From the NCBI RefSeq assembly GCF_051014685.1, contig NC_135048.1, positions 28,166,543 to 28,230,542 on the forward strand: a stretch of 64,000 bases of DNA. Direction: 5' to 3'. The translations under genes were made by a program, and so were the position numbers. This DNA comes from Ptiloglossa arizonensis (Eukaryota > Arthropoda > Insecta > Hymenoptera > Colletidae). Shown piece by piece: positions 61,051-64,000 of this stretch (its first letter is position 1; each line of letters starts with the position of its first letter). Below the pieces are notes generated by a model, which searched no databases, was not told the origin of the DNA, and saw only the letters and a list, made by a program, of their open reading frames with translations.

Positions 61051-61280
61051 ATACATATTCTTGTAATGTATATTACTTGGTTTTTTTTTTTAATACATAT
61101 TCTTGTAATGTATATTACTTGGTTTTTTTTTTTTTAATACATATTCTTGTAATGTATATTACTTGGTTTTTTTTTTTTTAATACATATTCTTGTAATGTA
61201 TATTACTTGGTTTTTTTTTTTTAATACATGTTCTTGTAATGTATATTACTTGGTTTTTTTTTTTTTTAATACATATTTTA
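61051..61280. repeat. 42-45 bp tandem array with poly-T tracts
   Basis: ATACATATTCTTGTAATGTA followed by TATTACTTGG and 11-14 T recurs at 61051, 61093, 61137, 61181 and 61224, with a partial copy at 61269. Unit-length variation comes almost entirely from the T tract. The copies are nearly identical otherwise. Confidence 0.95.
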
Positions 61281-63165
61281 TTTATAAAAAACAAAAGAAC
61301 GAATAAGGATAAATGTCTTCGAAAAGACACTAGAATCGAAACGTAACAGTGTCATTGTTGTCTCTAAGTTTCTTTCTACGTCGGATCGGTCGTTGTCATA
61401 TGTATTCGAATATTACGTCTGTCTCAGGCGATTATCAGGTCGTGCATACGGATGAACCGCTACGGTGAGTGAAATCGATGACGGATAATCTACATGTACG
61501 TTGTACGTAAACGTGCACATATATATACTAGGCCTTATCTCCTTGTATATCTTACGCTAACGCACGATAGAGTACATTATCTCGTATGAAAGATTCTAAG
61601 AAGACAATTATCGTATTTACCGTTATAATTTAATTTAACGAATAATTTAACGATCTTTTATAAAAATAAAATTGTATTCATCAATCTCATACACTGGGGG
61701 ACGGTTGTAACGTTTTGAACGGTTCTAATTTTTTGTCGATAATTTCGATATTGTCGAAACAACATTTCGAAACAATTAACATCGAGACGATAATGTTGAT
61801 TAATTATGTAAGATCGCTGTACACAAATTTTTGTCAAACAGTCTTGATGGTATTCTAAAGTCAAATTGTTACCGTTGACCTCAGTCTTCCCTAAATCCGT
61901 AGAGGTGATTCAAACACGGTTCGGAGTCTAAATATGGGTTAGTTGAAGTATCGGGTCACTTTAGGTGCTTCACCTTATCGAGGATAGTGCGAAACTACGA
62001 TCGAAGAACAAACCAAGTTGCAAGAAATTGCATTTGTTCGGTTAACAAGCTGCTTCGGTTTACCTGGCCGGTCGTCGTGTAAAGATTTTTATTTCTTCCT
62101 TCTTATTCAACAATAACTCGTCGAAGAGCTAATTCGTTGGGAAAACTACACCGTTGACATTGAGAGCTTGCTTTGCCATAAGTTTTCTCAACGAACAGCG
62201 CCCGGGTAGCAATGACCATCACCGTTCCAAGCGTTCCTTGAACAAATGGTCTAAATACGGTGTACAAAGCTGGTACCAAATATAGGAACGATTACAGCGA
62301 CCTTGAAAGTCATCAAGAGGAGTACCCAGACGACGAGGAAGCGAGTTCCACGTTTGCGAGGGACTTTTCTTCAAAGACACAAAGGGAGGAAAACTTCGGC
62401 CGAATTGTTTCCAGTGTTTTTTTTTTTTCTTTCTCGTGTGGACGCACAATGTCTGCGCAGGCGTTCAAAAAGACAAATACATCTACGTCACTATTGTAAA
62501 TAAACTATTGACCGTTTATTTTTGACGGAAAATGATGTTTTTTTTAACCATTTAAACCGGGAAACACGTGGTCTTCGTTCGTCTTTTAGATCGGTTGAAG
62601 AGCGAGCGACACCGTGGATCACGATTTGAAAAATTAATTAAATTAATCACGATTAAAAATTTTTAATATTTATCGAGTCGAGTCGTAAATAACTGTGGGT
62701 TCAAGCGGTGAATCGTGAACTTTCTGGGGAATTCCGAACCGTCTGTAATTACCTGTTAACCGTTGTACTTATTTTAGAGGGATCAACGGTCTAGAAACAA
62801 CAGTCAGCGAGTCAGTGGATTAGGTAGTGGTGTAATTTGTAACATTCCGTGATATTTGTAAGATAAATTTCGAGCAGTGTTTCTCCTCTCGAGAACGTTA
62901 ACAGATAAATGAATTCATTGTTTAGGTAATTGAATTGTTTCACGTTTTCTAAGTTTATCGATTTTTGCTGAAAATATATTCAATATCGTTCATTTTTTTA
63001 AAAAACGTTCAAGTTATGACTTTTTCGAATCTTTCGATCTTTCAGTGACCACCCTGTATTTACACTGGCCATTTTTGACGGTCAACCGAGCTGAAAAGAG
63101 TTTTTTTTTTTTAATCGGTCCAATAACTGATGTAGAGTGAATTTTTATTCGATTCTGCTATTATT
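61281..63165. other. gene-free stretch
   Basis: No gene can be supported. A minus-strand frame at 62219-62449 contains a WNSLP-like motif but nothing around it supports a retroelement. An isolated element-like end (TACAGGGTGGTCACTGAAAG on the minus strand) lies near 63040-63060. Confidence 0.4.
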
Positions 63166-63169
63166 TAAT

Positions 63170-63830
63170 CTCACACGAAAGTATTCTTTTGCATATGCAC
63201 TTTTTAGGCACCATTTCCTTATAAATGCAATTTTTTAGTGCTATTATTTGTTTCGCTTCCCGCACAATTTTAATTAATCAACGTTATAACTTTCCGATTG
63301 AAATTCAATAATTTCGTACAAAACGTATAATATCTTATGTTAATAAAATTTATAATAACACTATTTCTAAATTATTCACGAGTTTATTATTTATATTTAA
63401 TACAACTCTCAGCCACAATTTCCTTCTAAATGCAATGGTGCATTTTTCCAGTGCAATTATTTACATAGTCCTCTGCACAATTTTAATTAATTAAAATTAT
63501 CAACTTTTCAATAAAAAATTCAATAATTTCGTATAAAACGTACAACATTTTACATTAATAAACTTGTAATAACACCATTTCCAAATTATTCGCGCGTCTA
63601 TTGTTTCGAATATTAGTCCCAGCCACAATTTCCTTATAAATGCAACAGTGCATTTTCCAGCGCAATTATTTACGTCGCTCTCTGCACAATTTTAATCAAT
63701 CGTTATAACTTTCCGATAAAAAATTCAATAATCTTCCACGAATCGTGTAATATTTTACATTGATAAACTCGTAACGGCACAATATGCGAACTATTCGCGC
63801 GATCGTTAACGCGTTAAAATCTCGCAAGTT
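63170..63830. repeat. ~207 bp AT-rich tandem array, three units
   Basis: The phrase C(C/A)A(C/A)(C/A)ATTTCCTT(A/C)TAAATGCAA recurs near 63209, 63412 and 63621. Each unit also has CTGCACAATTTTAAT(T/C)AAT, TATAACTTTC or a variant, AAAATTCAATAAT and GTAATA(A/G/C)CAC. The copies are well diverged. Confidence 0.85.
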
Positions 63831-63834
63831 ATTG

Positions 63835-64000
63835 TTCTGCATGTGCACCACGGTTGGATCGCGTGCAACGCGTTAACTCGGCCTCGACCGGCTAAAACAC
63901 CCGACGAACAACGAAACTCGAAACTCGAAATCGGGTAATCGGTATCGACGAGGCCTGTTCGTTCCCGCGGTGGCGAACAAGCCGCGCCGCGGCGCATACT
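63835..64000. other. window edge, GC-rich
   Basis: GC-rich sequence after the AT-rich array; I see nothing supportable in it. Confidence 0.3.

Noticed and set aside
62219..62449. Minus-strand frame with a WNSLP-like motif, recalling the tails of non-LTR retrotransposon reverse transcriptases
   Set aside because: No upstream RT domain, no poly(A) tail or target duplication, and the match is a five-residue motif. It is not enough for a retroelement call.
1..64000. CRISPR arrays, bacterial operons, ribosome binding sites or viral genes
   Set aside because: The genes are intron-bearing and eukaryotic, the tandem repeats lack the uniform repeat-spacer form of CRISPR, and no viral protein was recognised.

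Overview
The window looks like nuclear DNA of an insect, most likely a hymenopteran (bee, ant or wasp). The grounds are: five interrupted protein genes with GT-AG introns; a lipin and an Mrt4 homologue; an Adf1-like MADF/BESS factor; a tandem pair of secreted TULIP-fold (group-7-allergen/JHBP-like) proteins; CpG-rich gene-poor blocks alternating with AT-rich blocks; and short mariner-, piggyBac- and other TIR-type non-autonomous elements. I cannot fix the species from sequence alone.

Layout. 1-17.4 kb holds no gene I can support. It contains minisatellites (0.6-1.5, 1.9-2.1, 2.2-3.4, 8.3-9.2, 10.8 and 11.8-12.0 kb), two TTAA-flanked element candidates (one inserted inside the 2.2-3.4 kb minisatellite) and a truncated mariner end. 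17.4-18.5 kb (+): a four-exon MRTO4/Mrt4 ribosome-assembly gene. 18.7-20.3 kb (+): a candidate three-exon microprotein gene with an N-terminal membrane segment. 22.8-29.2 kb (-): a complete ten-exon lipin (phosphatidate phosphatase) gene of 1,110 codons, convergent with the two genes before it. 29.2-41.8 kb: its upstream region plus gene-free DNA with a long-TIR element. 41.9-47.1 kb (+): two tandem paralogous TULIP-type secreted protein genes with three matching intron positions, about 300 bp apart. 48.4-49.5 kb: GAGCC-rich low-complexity DNA leading into a two-exon MADF/BESS transcription factor (49.6-51.9 kb, +). 52-64 kb: gene-free, dense in MITE-like inverted repeats and AT-rich tandem arrays, some with higher-order periodicity.

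The genes do not form one pathway. Lipin makes diacylglycerol from phosphatidate and may act in the nucleus; Mrt4 acts in 60S ribosome maturation; the TULIP pair probably binds a lipid or hydrophobic ligand outside cells; the MADF/BESS protein binds DNA. The items I find most worth following are a 15-16 residue repeat block inside the lipin, the microprotein gene, the TULIP pair, a TTAA element nested in a minisatellite with a clean target site, and three inverted-repeat element families in the distal 12 kb and near 38 kb.
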